Assembly (NCBI GenBank): GCA_002361615.1 | Contig: DETK01000044.1 | Location: forward strand, 25,341 to 89,340 | Direction of reading: 5' to 3' | Source: Bacteroidales bacterium UBA3290 | GTDB lineage: Bacteria; Bacteroidota; Bacteroidia; Bacteroidales; UBA932 | Length of the DNA stretch: 64,000 nucleotides | Shown: in pieces, positions 8,659-16,879 of the stretch | Numbering within the stretch: the stretch's first letter is position 1 | Layout: every line of letters starts with the position of its first letter | The notes under the pieces: generated by a model | The model's database searches: none | Told to the model about the DNA's origin: nothing | Seen by the model: the letters and a program-made list of their open reading frames with translations, nothing else | Program-made: the position numbers and the translations under genes

Positions 8659-9843
8659 ATGATTGAAATTGAACACCTGTTATACAAAGTCAAGAAGGTT
8701 ATTGATAAGGCAAGTATCGAGAAGGAGGCTCGTCGTAAGCGAGGAGAACTATTCAACATTTTTGATGTGCTTGGGGTTTCGTCTTCTGAAGTCAGAACTC
8801 ACACGGCCTTTCTTGCCGAACTATTAAATCCCAATGGTTCTCATGGACTAGGTTCTTTCCCATTAAAAACATTCGTTTCAATAATCAATAGTTCTAGTCT
8901 TTTCGAGTTTGATTCAGAGTCTGCCAAGATTAACAGAGAGAAATTTATAGGTATCATTGATGAGAACTATGATAACGGGGGGCAAATTGATATTCTGATA
9001 GAATCTGGCAGAAATGCTATTATTATCGAGAATAAAATATATGCAGGTGACCAACAAAAACAACTCTTGCGTTATCATAGATACGCCAAGAATCGTTACT
9101 ATAATTTTGTTTTATTCTACCTTACTTTGGATGGCCATTCGCCTTCCTCATTTTCAGTTGAAGATGATAATGAATGTTTGAAAGACGGCAACAACTATTT
9201 CAAAATATCATATGGGGTTCATATCATTCAGTTGTTAGATGCATGCATACGAGAATCTTATGATAAACCCTTGATTAGAGAAACCTTGGTTCAGTATAAA
9301 AATCTTATACAAGAATTATCGCATAATGATATGGATAATAAATCTAAAGAAGACCTTCTAAAAGTGATGTTCGAACACGTAGACAGTGTCACGGAAATTA
9401 TCAACTACAGAGAAGAGTACTTAACTAAAGCTATCACCGATTATTTTATCCCCCAACTTAAAAGATTGGCCGAGAAGTATCATCTAGAAATGGGGCCTGT
9501 CGATGATTTTTTGACAAGAAAGATTTATGTCGGAATCGATTTTTTTAATCCTCAATGGAAAAACTTACGGATTCGGTTACAGTGTGACTCTTCGAACTGG
9601 AGAGAAACCTTTGTTGGGGTAGTATGGAAAGATGGTAATCGAACAGGAAAAGAAAACCCTTTCTCTTGCATGGAGAATGCCAACCCTTTATGGATTGGCG
9701 GCTGGAAATATTTAAATCCCAGATTCATAGATTATTCGGTTGTACCAACAATACTCGCAGGAGATGAGGGCGGTGGCTATTATGAGCAAATCGACAATCT
9801 GTTTAAACTCATAATTCAAGAGTCAATGCTGCACGATATGTAG
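8659..9843 (+). CDS. PD-(D/E)XK nuclease family protein (PDDEXK_4 type)
   Basis: A 394-residue protein. The nuclease core is visible as GGQIDILI around residue 108 followed by IIIENKIYAGDQQKQL about 14 residues later, giving the D...ExK pattern, with an HTAFLAELLNPNGSHG segment upstream as in PDDEXK_4 proteins. The C-terminal 150 residues form a separate region with several tryptophans. The gene is AT-rich compared with the flanking core genes, a sign of transfer. It is the first gene after the amidase breakpoint and stands alone on the plus strand. A role in defence or DNA processing is likely from the family, but no target can be named. Confidence 0.75.
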   Translation: MIEIEHLLYKVKKVIDKASIEKEARRKRGELFNIFDVLGVSSSEVRTHTAFLAELLNPNGSHGLGSFPLKTFVSIINSSSLFEFDSESAKINREKFIGIIDENYDNGGQIDILIESGRNAIIIENKIYAGDQQKQLLRYHRYAKNRYYNFVLFYLTLDGHSPSSFSVEDDNECLKDGNNYFKISYGVHIIQLLDACIRESYDKPLIRETLVQYKNLIQELSHNDMDNKSKEDLLKVMFEHVDSVTEIINYREEYLTKAITDYFIPQLKRLAEKYHLEMGPVDDFLTRKIYVGIDFFNPQWKNLRIRLQCDSSNWRETFVGVVWKDGNRTGKENPFSCMENANPLWIGGWKYLNPRFIDYSVVPTILAGDEGGGYYEQIDNLFKLIIQESMLHDM

Positions 9844-9851
9844 ATTCACTC

Positions 9852-9866
9852 TGCCATTCTTTGGCA
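9852..9866 (+). promoter_or_regulatory. Operator A: TGCCA-TTCTT-TGGCA
   Basis: Inverted repeat overlapping a TTTG -33 element (9860-9863). The -7 box TATCTTTG is at 9878-9885, exactly 14 bases after TTTG, and the gene start is at 9902. The same layout recurs at 22332, 24037, 22010 and 22287. Confidence 0.72.
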
Positions 9867-9901
9867 ACCCCTCTATCTATCTTTGCCCAAAACAAAGATA
9901 G

Positions 9902-10867
9902 ATGACGCTCAAATATCACATCCTTTCCACTCCCTTCGATGCGCTAGTGCCAGAACTCATCAAGATTGACGAGCCAGTGCAGGAAAATCTCTATGCCTTC
10001 AAGGAGGCCTACGACATCCTGCGGCGCATGAAGCCGGCCGGGCCACAAGAGGAGTCCATCCTTGTCACAATCCACAACATGGACGAAGATGCCCCCAAAG
10101 CACCGCTGGAACAGCGCATCTACGCGCAGCATTGCTGCGGGGACTTCTGGGAGAACGACCTAGCGAAGGAAATTGTCATTGAAGAGGGTATTCCAACGTT
10201 CCTCGCGCTGGCGGAGATTCTATGGGAGATGACGTTCTATGGCTTTGATCCTTATCCCCTGGAAGAGATTCCCCTCAACCGCTATGAAAAGAAGGCGGAA
10301 GAACTGGAAAACCGACAGTTCGACAACTATGCCCGGTCTAAGCGCGGGGTTCTAAGGGGCCACCTCACGGAGTATGCTCTTACGCCTGAAGAATGGGAAG
10401 TCTATGAGCACCGCTTTGAGCATAAGAACCGGGCCAAACGGATGCGTGATGCCCGGCAAGAACGGGCCATCAAGCATTACGAGCGTCTCGGCAAAATAGA
10501 GAAAGCCATCGGCCGCATCCTGGCCTGCACATCAGATGTCTCTCACAAAGATCTGGATTATCTATTCAATGCGAAGGCCATCTGCGAGTACGAATTCTTC
10601 TCCCGCATTGCCGCCGGCGAAGATCGAGCGGCGTACATCCAAGACAATCTGTCTCATTACTTCCACTGTGATCTCTCCGCCTACACCCGGGCAGAAATCC
10701 TGCTTTGCGCCTCTCCCGCCCATCCCCTCTCCAACCTGGAAATCGCTTTCCTAACCCAATTCTTCCGGAAACTCCTCCCAACCCAGGATATTCGTTTCTC
10801 CGTCGGCACCAAGCCCATCGAGGAGCCGCAGGATGTTTGGGTGTTTCTGATTGTCTCAACTCTTTAG
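9902..10867 (+). CDS. Unknown protein: DUF6557-like N-terminal half, FtsZ-C-like tail
   Basis: A 321-residue protein without signal peptide. The first 120 residues (ENLYAFKEAYDILRRMKP, later LAEILWEMTFYGF) recall DUF6557 proteins of Bacteroidota. The middle is charged and helical. The last 70 residues (AEILLCASPAHPLSNLEIAFLTQFF...DIRFSVGTKPI...DVWVFLIVST) follow the strand-helix-strand-strand order of the FtsZ/tubulin C-terminal sandwich, though this is a by-eye match and the GTPase domain is absent. Operator A sits over its promoter, linking it to the WYL regulon of the island. Function unknown. Confidence 0.55.
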   Translation: MTLKYHILSTPFDALVPELIKIDEPVQENLYAFKEAYDILRRMKPAGPQEESILVTIHNMDEDAPKAPLEQRIYAQHCCGDFWENDLAKEIVIEEGIPTFLALAEILWEMTFYGFDPYPLEEIPLNRYEKKAEELENRQFDNYARSKRGVLRGHLTEYALTPEEWEVYEHRFEHKNRAKRMRDARQERAIKHYERLGKIEKAIGRILACTSDVSHKDLDYLFNAKAICEYEFFSRIAAGEDRAAYIQDNLSHYFHCDLSAYTRAEILLCASPAHPLSNLEIAFLTQFFRKLLPTQDIRFSVGTKPIEEPQDVWVFLIVSTL

Positions 10868-10964
10868 CCAACAAGAAAAATTTTGATTTATTTGTATAAG
10901 ATTTTGCTTTTTTGCCGGGCCTAATCGGAAACGGGCACTTATCTTTGCCGAAAAAGAACCTATT

Positions 10965-11966
10965 ATGGAAGAAAGAAATGATATCGTAATCTATCGGTCT
11001 GAGGATGGACTGGTAAAAATGGAAGCGATGGTTGATCCGAAGAATGAAACAATCTGGGCCACTCAGAAAGCTATAGCAGCATTGTTTGATGTATCGATTC
11101 CTAATGTATCCTATCACTTCAAACGGATTTTCCAGAGCGGGGAATTAAGTCCTGACGCGGTAATTAAAGAATTTTTAATTTCCGCACAGAGTGGCGCCAG
11201 AGGCACATCAGAAGAGAGAATCATGTTCTATAATCTGGATGCTATCATCTCCATCGGTTATCGAATCAATTCCATACGTGCTACCGATTTCAGAAAATGG
11301 GCAACTGGCATCATCAAGCAGTATATGCTAAAGGGCTATGCCGTTAATCATAATGCCGTTTCTGAGCAAAAGTACGAAGACCTGAAGCGTGCCATGGGTT
11401 TGCTTGAGAATGTTTTCAGCAGAGAACTTCTGCTGACTTCCGATCAAGCGACCGACCTTTTCGATGTTATCAGAGACTATACCTACGCACTGGATACGCT
11501 TGATGCGTACGACTACCAAAGTCTGGAAATATCAGACACAACTGCTCCTGAGCGTTTTCACGCCACCTATGAGAATGCGATGAACGCAATTCAGAGCCTA
11601 AAGGAGAAGTTCGGCGGCAGCAGCATCTTCGGTGTCGAAAAAGACCAGTCATTCCATAGCAGCATCGGACAAATCTATCAGACCTGGGATGGTAATGAAT
11701 TATATCCCAGTATTGAGGAAAAAGCCGCAATGCTTCTATACCTGGTAGTAAAAAACCATTCCTTCGTAGATGGGAATAAACGCATAGCCGCCACACTCTT
11801 CCTCTGGTTCATGGAGAACAACGGCATTCTCTACCGTCCCGACGGAACAAAACGAATCTCCGACGCCTCACTTGTCGCCCTAACTTTAATGATTGCCGAA
11901 AGCCACACCGACGAAATGGATACTATAGTCAAGGTTGTCGTTAGCCTAATCAACAAGAAGAACTAA
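10965..11966 (+). CDS. RhuM-Fic fusion protein
   Basis: A 333-residue protein with an N-terminal RhuM-type domain (ATQKAIAALFDVSIPNVSYHFKRIF, residues about 27-52; a winged-helix-like part seen in phage and island proteins) and a C-terminal Fic/Doc domain with HSFVDGNKR at about residues 265-273, the HxFxDGN(K/R) signature that transfers AMP or phosphate to target hydroxyls. The TATCTTTG -7 box at about 10940 lacks the palindrome found at other island promoters, so it is probably controlled separately. It may be a toxin or regulator; no separate antitoxin gene lies next to it, and no obvious inhibitory helix motif was confirmed. Confidence 0.82.
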   Translation: MEERNDIVIYRSEDGLVKMEAMVDPKNETIWATQKAIAALFDVSIPNVSYHFKRIFQSGELSPDAVIKEFLISAQSGARGTSEERIMFYNLDAIISIGYRINSIRATDFRKWATGIIKQYMLKGYAVNHNAVSEQKYEDLKRAMGLLENVFSRELLLTSDQATDLFDVIRDYTYALDTLDAYDYQSLEISDTTAPERFHATYENAMNAIQSLKEKFGGSSIFGVEKDQSFHSSIGQIYQTWDGNELYPSIEEKAAMLLYLVVKNHSFVDGNKRIAATLFLWFMENNGILYRPDGTKRISDASLVALTLMIAESHTDEMDTIVKVVVSLINKKN

Positions 11967-12059
11967 TATCAGTAATTGTCCTGTAAGGCCTTCCGTGTCA
12001 ATCGGCAGCGAAGGCGAAAAGACTATGGCCTTTATAAACGACAATCATAAAAAAAGAGA

Positions 12060-12662
12060 CTATTCCTGCAAAAAGCCCAACATAATATCAGCAATCTCCT
12101 TACTAGCAAATGGTTGGAAGACCTCGTCCCATAGATTCTGGGCCAACAATGATGCGTTATCTTTTGCCATATAAAGACAATCCTCAAAAGAAGTTAAACA
12201 GTCATTAGAGTTACCGTCAACTGTAAACATAGCTGATGGTATCTGCTTAACAAATGGGAGCCACTGATGGTTTTGATAATTCTCTTCATAATCTTGCAAC
12301 GGGAGTTTATTCTTCTCTGCGTTTATCATAGAAAATAACTTATTGCTATTTGTGTGATCGCAGTCAATATATATAAAAGCACCTCTTCGACCCCAAGGGG
12401 TGGCAGGGTTATTCCACCACACCCATTCAATGAGAACACCTATCAGTTGAGTACCTATTGGCCTTATTCCGATATGTTTATTATTTGAAATAAGATACCA
12501 TCCTGAATCGACAAGGTGATGACCTGAAATTCTTCTGAAATCATTTAGAAAACGACTATACAACTCATCCACTAAATCATTTCTCTTACTTGATAGTTCA
12601 ATGAAAGCCCTCCATTTATCAGCCGAATCAAATAACTCCAGTATTCTATTGATTTCTTCCAT
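12060..12662 (-). CDS. Unknown protein, probable partner or C-terminal half of the adjacent PDDEXK protein
   Basis: A 200-residue AT-rich gene starting 2 bases after the stop of the PDDEXK gene at 12665-13381, so the two are translated from one message. The sequence (IEWVWWNNPATPWGRRGAFIYIDCDH) has the tryptophan-rich beta style of the C-terminal region of the 8659-9843 nuclease protein, which suggests that one long PDDEXK_4 protein has here been divided into two genes. That similarity is by eye and weak. No catalytic motif is seen. Confidence 0.5.
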   Translation of the reverse strand: MEEINRILELFDSADKWRAFIELSSKRNDLVDELYSRFLNDFRRISGHHLVDSGWYLISNNKHIGIRPIGTQLIGVLIEWVWWNNPATPWGRRGAFIYIDCDHTNSNKLFSMINAEKNKLPLQDYEENYQNHQWLPFVKQIPSAMFTVDGNSNDCLTSFEDCLYMAKDNASLLAQNLWDEVFQPFASKEIADIMLGFLQE

Positions 12663-12664
12663 AA

Positions 12665-13381
12665 TTATAACTTTTTACAGTATTCTTTATATTGTAAGAT
12701 TAAATTGATAAGAGGTGTATTTTCAACCGGTAACGATGCTATACAGTCGTCAAGCCATTCCACCAGTTCCTTGTCAAAAGAGTACACAATTGGTTTCAAT
12801 GGAAGTTCGGGCGGTAAGTCTTTTGAATAGTCTTTCGGTCTTTGTCTAGAATTATCAGAAATAGTTTTAACCGCCTTCGGAACCAAATAAACAATCTTAT
12901 ACTTGTTTCCTGGATCCCTATCATAATAATTGCTATAACAATCTTCCTTGCTTCGATGTATGTTATGGTACCAATACCTATATAGTTGATTTGGCTGATC
13001 CCCAGCCCAATTAGACTTATTCTCAATAATTACAACACTATGATGAGGGTGATACCTTTTTAGCAACACATCAACTCTCCCGGCTTCAGCTGTTACCACC
13101 CATTCGTCGGTTTCATGAAAATCGTCAATCCCAATACATTTTAAAAAAAGGCCTAAAAACAAGTTCCCTTGCCCGTGCATAGGGTTAGATGAAAGAAAAA
13201 AATGAAGTATTCTGCTATGAACTGGTTCAGACAAACCTGAAAAAGAATTCCATAATGTAAAAACATTCACATACTCACCTTTTCGAATCTTGTAGTTCTT
13301 TTCGTCCTCGACCTGTCTCATTATAGAAACCAAATAGTCAATCGTATTGGCATATGTGGCCATCTTGCTCATAATATCCAT
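12665..13381 (-). CDS. PD-(D/E)XK nuclease family protein (second PDDEXK_4 type)
   Basis: A 238-residue protein. SGLSEPVHSRILHFFL resembles the pre-core segment of PDDEXK_4 enzymes; the core is AGRVDVLL followed by VVIIENKSNWAGDQPNQLYRY, giving D...ExK around residues 95-118. It is the upstream gene of a two-gene AT-rich unit. Compared with the nuclease at 8659 it lacks the long C-terminal part, which may be supplied by the following gene. It probably belongs to the island's defence cargo; a specific system cannot be named. Confidence 0.72.
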   Translation of the reverse strand: MDIMSKMATYANTIDYLVSIMRQVEDEKNYKIRKGEYVNVFTLWNSFSGLSEPVHSRILHFFLSSNPMHGQGNLFLGLFLKCIGIDDFHETDEWVVTAEAGRVDVLLKRYHPHHSVVIIENKSNWAGDQPNQLYRYWYHNIHRSKEDCYSNYYDRDPGNKYKIVYLVPKAVKTISDNSRQRPKDYSKDLPPELPLKPIVYSFDKELVEWLDDCIASLPVENTPLINLILQYKEYCKKL

Positions 13382-13400
13382 AGTTATTGTATCATTTCCC

Positions 13401-13910
13401 TTATAGATTCCCTATTATCGGATCTCCACAAAACCTCTTCCGCCCGCAAGTCTTACACTTGAACCCAGCCCAGACGGCATCGAACTGGCTCATCGCCGCC
13501 TCCACGAGCTGCGGATCGTCCGTCAGGATGCCGGCCTCAAAGTTGCGGCGGGACTGGCCCTTCATGCCAATGCCTGCGCCGGTGAGATTGGCGCTTCCGA
13601 TATATGCGACCTGAAAGTCGAAGATCATCATCTTGAAATGCACGCGGGGACATAGGGCGCGCTCCATGCCCGAAATGAGCTCAGGGTAGCGGTCAAAGTC
13701 CTCCCGGAAATTCGGCCCTGGCTCCTTGGCATGGATCAAGCGTACTTCTCGCTTCTGGCGGACCAAGCCGGCCAGCACGCCGAGGAAGGGCGTGTCTTCC
13801 ACGTACAGGTCCTTGATGTCGGCCGTGCCGATCCAGAGCGCCCGCTTTACCTTCGGGACGAGCTCCAGGACCTTCTTATAGTGGTCTTCATCTGCAATGT
13901 ACCTTGTCAT
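13401..13910 (-). CDS. Phospholipase D-like domain protein
   Basis: A 169-residue protein with one HKD motif, HFKMMIFD (H91, K93, D98), followed by GSANLTGAGIG, typical of PLDc_2 nucleases and phosphodiesterases that work as dimers. The C-terminus has CKTCGRKRFC (Cys at about 152, 155 and 161), a possible metal-binding knuckle. ATG at 13910 overlaps the stop of the upstream BNR-type gene as ATGA, implying translational coupling; a TTG five codons earlier is the alternative. No membrane segment is seen. A role as a nuclease effector is plausible but inferred. Confidence 0.78.
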   Translation of the reverse strand: MTRYIADEDHYKKVLELVPKVKRALWIGTADIKDLYVEDTPFLGVLAGLVRQKREVRLIHAKEPGPNFREDFDRYPELISGMERALCPRVHFKMMIFDFQVAYIGSANLTGAGIGMKGQSRRNFEAGILTDDPQLVEAAMSQFDAVWAGFKCKTCGRKRFCGDPIIGNL

Positions 13911-14256
13911 CTTCTTCTCGCCCAAGTGGCGCCTTTGTCTCTGGATGCATAAACGTGACCATCGCGCGTCATTCCTATCAACTCTCCGCCGCCGTCTTGC
14001 AAGCTCGTCAGAGATTTCGCAATCGAATTCATGCAGCGCAGTTTCCAGCTCAAACCTTCGTTGGATGAGCTGATGACACCCTTTTCTGTCAAGGCAAAAA
14101 TCTCATCCCCGAAAGCCACGAGCTCCACAAACTTCCCATAACACGTGCCGCTAAAACGATTAAACCATGTAGGCCTCCTGTCGTCGAAAGTTCGATCCTA
14201 TTGTTGTCGAAATTGATTCTAATCAACTTGTCTCCGAGTGTAACGATGCTGGGCAT
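13907..14256 (-). pseudogene. BNR/Asp-box repeat protein with a frameshift
   Basis: From the ATG at 14256 the frame reads MPSIVTLGDKLIRINFDNNR and then STTGG; about 14172-14165 the sense continues one frame over as TWFNRFSGTCYGKFVELVAFG and then SSNEGLSWKLR and ASRDKGATWARR. These are three S/T-x-x-G-x-x-W Asp-box repeats as in BNR/sialidase-type propellers, giving about 115 residues, too few for a whole propeller. The stop overlaps the PLD gene start by ATGA. A single-base indel explains the break; a sequencing error is possible, in which case the gene is intact. Confidence 0.62.
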
Positions 14257-14374
14257 AGCTGTTTGAATTTATAGAGAACTCTTACAAAGTTAACAAATTC
14301 ATGGCGGTTTCTCAAGTGAAACATGGACATGGCCCAAAATGAGCGTAAAGAGACGAGTCAGATTGTTCTATTGC

Positions 14375-14953
14375 TTAGTGTAACCCTTTTACACTTGTCG
14401 CCACATCATAGAGATGAGGGTCCAAGACGATATTCGACATTTCGTCCACAGCTTCTTTGCTGGATTTTAGATGAGTCATTATCTCAAATCTGGCACAAGC
14501 AAGGGCGCGCTGAAGGTAAAATGACTCTAATTCCAAAGAGCCGTCTGTCTCCTCAATGCACTCGGCAACCCCGGCACGGAAGAAAGAACTCCATACATTG
14601 GGTTCGTATTGGAATAAACCAAGATCGTTATCAAAATGTTCAATCTTCATAACCACAATACTGGAGGCATCTGCGAGTTCCACCATTTTTCTATCATTGA
14701 TGGGGAAAAACCAGCTTACTTTTGACTCATCATAATCCTGCATTCCGTAGAATTCATATTTCTTCTGGTTGGTACGAATGATAAGCTTTGGGGGCATCCC
14801 AAGCCGGTGAAGAAAAGAGTCCTGACTAAAAGATATGCGGAACAGACAGTCCGATGAATATTCGGTAGTAAACATCCCATATCGATAATCGAATCTCTGA
14901 TCGCTGCCAATCAAGCGATAGAGCCTCTCTATTCCTTTTGTATTCTGTTTCAT
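14375..14953 (-). CDS. Unknown protein
   Basis: A 192-residue protein starting MKQNTKGIERLYRLIG; a GTG eleven codons earlier is the alternative start. It is soluble, with no signal peptide or membrane segment, and contains FRISFSQDSFLHRLGMPPKLIIRTNQKKYEFYG, rich in predicted strands. I do not recognise the family. It lies between the BNR/PLD pair and the nucleotide hydrolase gene in the same direction, with 120 bases of spacing on its downstream side, so it may be an independent cargo gene. Confidence 0.5.
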   Translation of the reverse strand: MKQNTKGIERLYRLIGSDQRFDYRYGMFTTEYSSDCLFRISFSQDSFLHRLGMPPKLIIRTNQKKYEFYGMQDYDESKVSWFFPINDRKMVELADASSIVVMKIEHFDNDLGLFQYEPNVWSSFFRAGVAECIEETDGSLELESFYLQRALACARFEIMTHLKSSKEAVDEMSNIVLDPHLYDVATSVKGLH

Positions 14954-15027
14954 GTCACAAACAATCCTTTTAGTTATGAGGTCCACGCAAAACTATTTCC
15001 TCACGCAAGTACAGTGATCGACGGGCA

Positions 15028-15441
15028 TTAGTCCTGCAGGATTGAATCCAGAAGAGGAAAGATTTCTTCCTCGTTGCTGTATGGGTGAATATGAAAGTAC
15101 TTGTCGCCGGTGAGCATGGCGGAGAGATTCGCCCTGATCTTATTATAGAAGATATGGACCGGAATACTGTGTGCCTCAGCATAAGCCAGTTCGTAGCCTA
15201 CGCCCAGAGATGGTGTGGTACATTCGGCAATCACCAGGTCCGACTCCCGGAGCCATGCCGTATCCTGCTCGTAGATAGCCACGTCGCGGTCTTTAAGACC
15301 TTCCGTCTTGCTTAGCGACAAGTCGCCTACGTGCTCGGTCAGCACTACATGCTCTTTCTGAATGTATTTGATGATGCGCTTATATAGTTCAGCATCTGCT
15401 CGGCCACCCCGGATGGAACCAGAGAAAAAAATATTTTTCAT
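15028..15441 (-). CDS. Nucleoside 2-deoxyribosyltransferase / RCL-like deoxynucleotide N-hydrolase
   Basis: A 137-residue protein: FFSGSIRGGR at residues 4-13, DRDVAIYEQDTAWLRESDLVIAE in the middle with the catalytic glutamate probably in the following TTPSLGVGYELAYAE. This pattern fits the DNPH1/RCL branch, which cleaves the glycosidic bond of deoxynucleoside 5'-monophosphates. A TAACTTTG -7 box is at 15474-15481 on the minus strand, without the island palindrome. Placed inside a nuclease-rich island, it could deplete or sanitise nucleotides during conflict, but a housekeeping origin cannot be excluded. Confidence 0.75.
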   Translation of the reverse strand: MKNIFFSGSIRGGRADAELYKRIIKYIQKEHVVLTEHVGDLSLSKTEGLKDRDVAIYEQDTAWLRESDLVIAECTTPSLGVGYELAYAEAHSIPVHIFYNKIRANLSAMLTGDKYFHIHPYSNEEEIFPLLDSILQD

Positions 15442-15478
15442 CGTGAATAGTGGTTTGCCCCTGGTTATACAAACAAAG

Positions 15479-16522
15479 TTACTGTTTTTCGGGGATTTCC
15501 ACATCCGGGAATCGCCGTCGGGCTTCCCGTAGGGCGAACGCTTTCAATAAGTCCATATCATCCCCAGACTCACATGAAGCTATTGAGATTCGTGTGCCAT
15601 CCCAACTATCTACATCTATATCGAATTCATTGTTTTCCGATTCGACACAAGGAGAAATCGTGATTTCCCATCCCATTCCTGACGAATCAAGAAATCCAAA
15701 ATGCCATTCGTTATCAGCATCACTTAAATACCATTTGTACATAGGATCTTCTTGTGAAACATGGCCGTCATCACCAAAGAGTTTGTCGGCCTTTCTCAAG
15801 TAACCTTTCTCTTTATCAAGAACTGCGTTTATAATCATCCCCCCATATTCACCATCATAAAATGAGAATCCCTTAGGTAGAATCAGTTGATAAGCACCTC
15901 CGGGGACTCCCATAGACTTGATCAGAACGATTTGATCGCAAAGGTCTTCGGCAAATGGCACATACAGGATGTCTTTCACCTGGGGTGTTTGATTTGACCA
16001 CTGAACATTCTCTGACAATTGGGATGTAACAATCACCACAAGATCCAAAGCTTCCGCAAGATTTTTCATGAGGCGGAGTATCGACTTCATTTCCATCTCC
16101 TTTGTGCCGGCGGAAAAGACACTTCCATTGACTTCTTGCAAATAATCTACTACGACCATTTTTACACCATACTCCTTCACCATGTGAAAAATCCTGTCTA
16201 CAAGGTATTCAATTGTCAGATGAGATGTACAATCTATGTATAATGGGTATTCCGGTGTGTTTATCGGCAGATTATTATCATCCTTATTGGCTGATTCGCC
16301 GACAGTCATTTCTAAAACTCTATTTGCTATCTTAAACATATTCCCGCCCGGCATAAAATAGGCTACCGGAATAAGACCTTTTGTTCCAGCGACTATACAA
16401 TTTCCTAGTACATAACTGGTTTTCCCACATTCCGGACGTGCGCCAACAAGAATAAGTTCCCCAGGAATCCAAGTGACCCCCAGTATTTCAGGATCAAAAA
16501 AGCGTTTTTCAGTAACTATCAT
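15479..16522 (-). CDS. DnaB-like RecA-fold ATPase
   Basis: A 347-residue protein containing only the C-terminal RecA-like core of DnaB helicases: Walker A GARPECGKTS (27-36), Walker B VVVDYLQ (123-129), and VIVTSQLS in the position of the DnaB Q-motif strand. The DnaB N-terminal collar is absent, and the C-terminal 100 residues (ADNEWHFGFLDSSGMGWEI) are an acidic, unrecognised region. Its ATG overlaps the stop of the upstream gene as ATGA. It belongs to the MoxR/vWA operon, and probably works as a ring ATPase or DNA-binding module there rather than as the replicative helicase. Confidence 0.72.
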   Translation of the reverse strand: MIVTEKRFFDPEILGVTWIPGELILVGARPECGKTSYVLGNCIVAGTKGLIPVAYFMPGGNMFKIANRVLEMTVGESANKDDNNLPINTPEYPLYIDCTSHLTIEYLVDRIFHMVKEYGVKMVVVDYLQEVNGSVFSAGTKEMEMKSILRLMKNLAEALDLVVIVTSQLSENVQWSNQTPQVKDILYVPFAEDLCDQIVLIKSMGVPGGAYQLILPKGFSFYDGEYGGMIINAVLDKEKGYLRKADKLFGDDGHVSQEDPMYKWYLSDADNEWHFGFLDSSGMGWEITISPCVESENNEFDIDVDSWDGTRISIASCESGDDMDLLKAFALREARRRFPDVEIPEKQ

Positions 16523-16878
16523 ATCAGTTTATCCTTCAGTTCTGGTTTCATTTCTCGAACAATCTCAAGAACTCTCTCCTCCAGGAAAGGGTACTCTTCA
16601 TCGTAATAGTAGCCTTTGACGATGCCAGGAGTATGATCCTTTTCTTGAAGGAGATTAACGTAGACCGGGCTGTCAGGGATGCGATTCCAATTTTCGTCGC
16701 AGCGTTCCAGTTCGGCAGACCACGGCTCGTCACCCCGTTGGCCGTCCCAACGGAGAAAGATAAGCCAATTGCCGCCATCATTGTCCTTGAAGTAGTAGAA
16801 TATCTGCGCCGGGCACCAGTGGCGCAGGTCTTCAATCCACTGATTGAGAATTACTTTTTGCTTCATAGTTGTCATCAT
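16519..16878 (-). CDS. Unknown small acidic protein of the MoxR/vWA operon
   Basis: A 119-residue protein starting MMTTMKQKVILNQW, chosen because ATG at 16878 lies directly after the upstream stop at 16880. It has WCPAQIFYYFKDNDGGNWLIFLRWDG and a C-terminus rich in Glu/Lys. It is soluble and unrecognised. It overlaps the DnaB-like gene by ATGA, so the two should be made in equal amounts. Confidence 0.55.
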   Translation of the reverse strand: MMTTMKQKVILNQWIEDLRHWCPAQIFYYFKDNDGGNWLIFLRWDGQRGDEPWSAELERCDENWNRIPDSPVYVNLLQEKDHTPGIVKGYYYDEEYPFLEERVLEIVREMKPELKDKLI

Positions 16879-16879
16879 A

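Noticed and set aside
14323..14652. Plus-strand frame starting near the end of the BNR gene
   Set aside because: Antisense to the 14375-14953 gene and without any motif.
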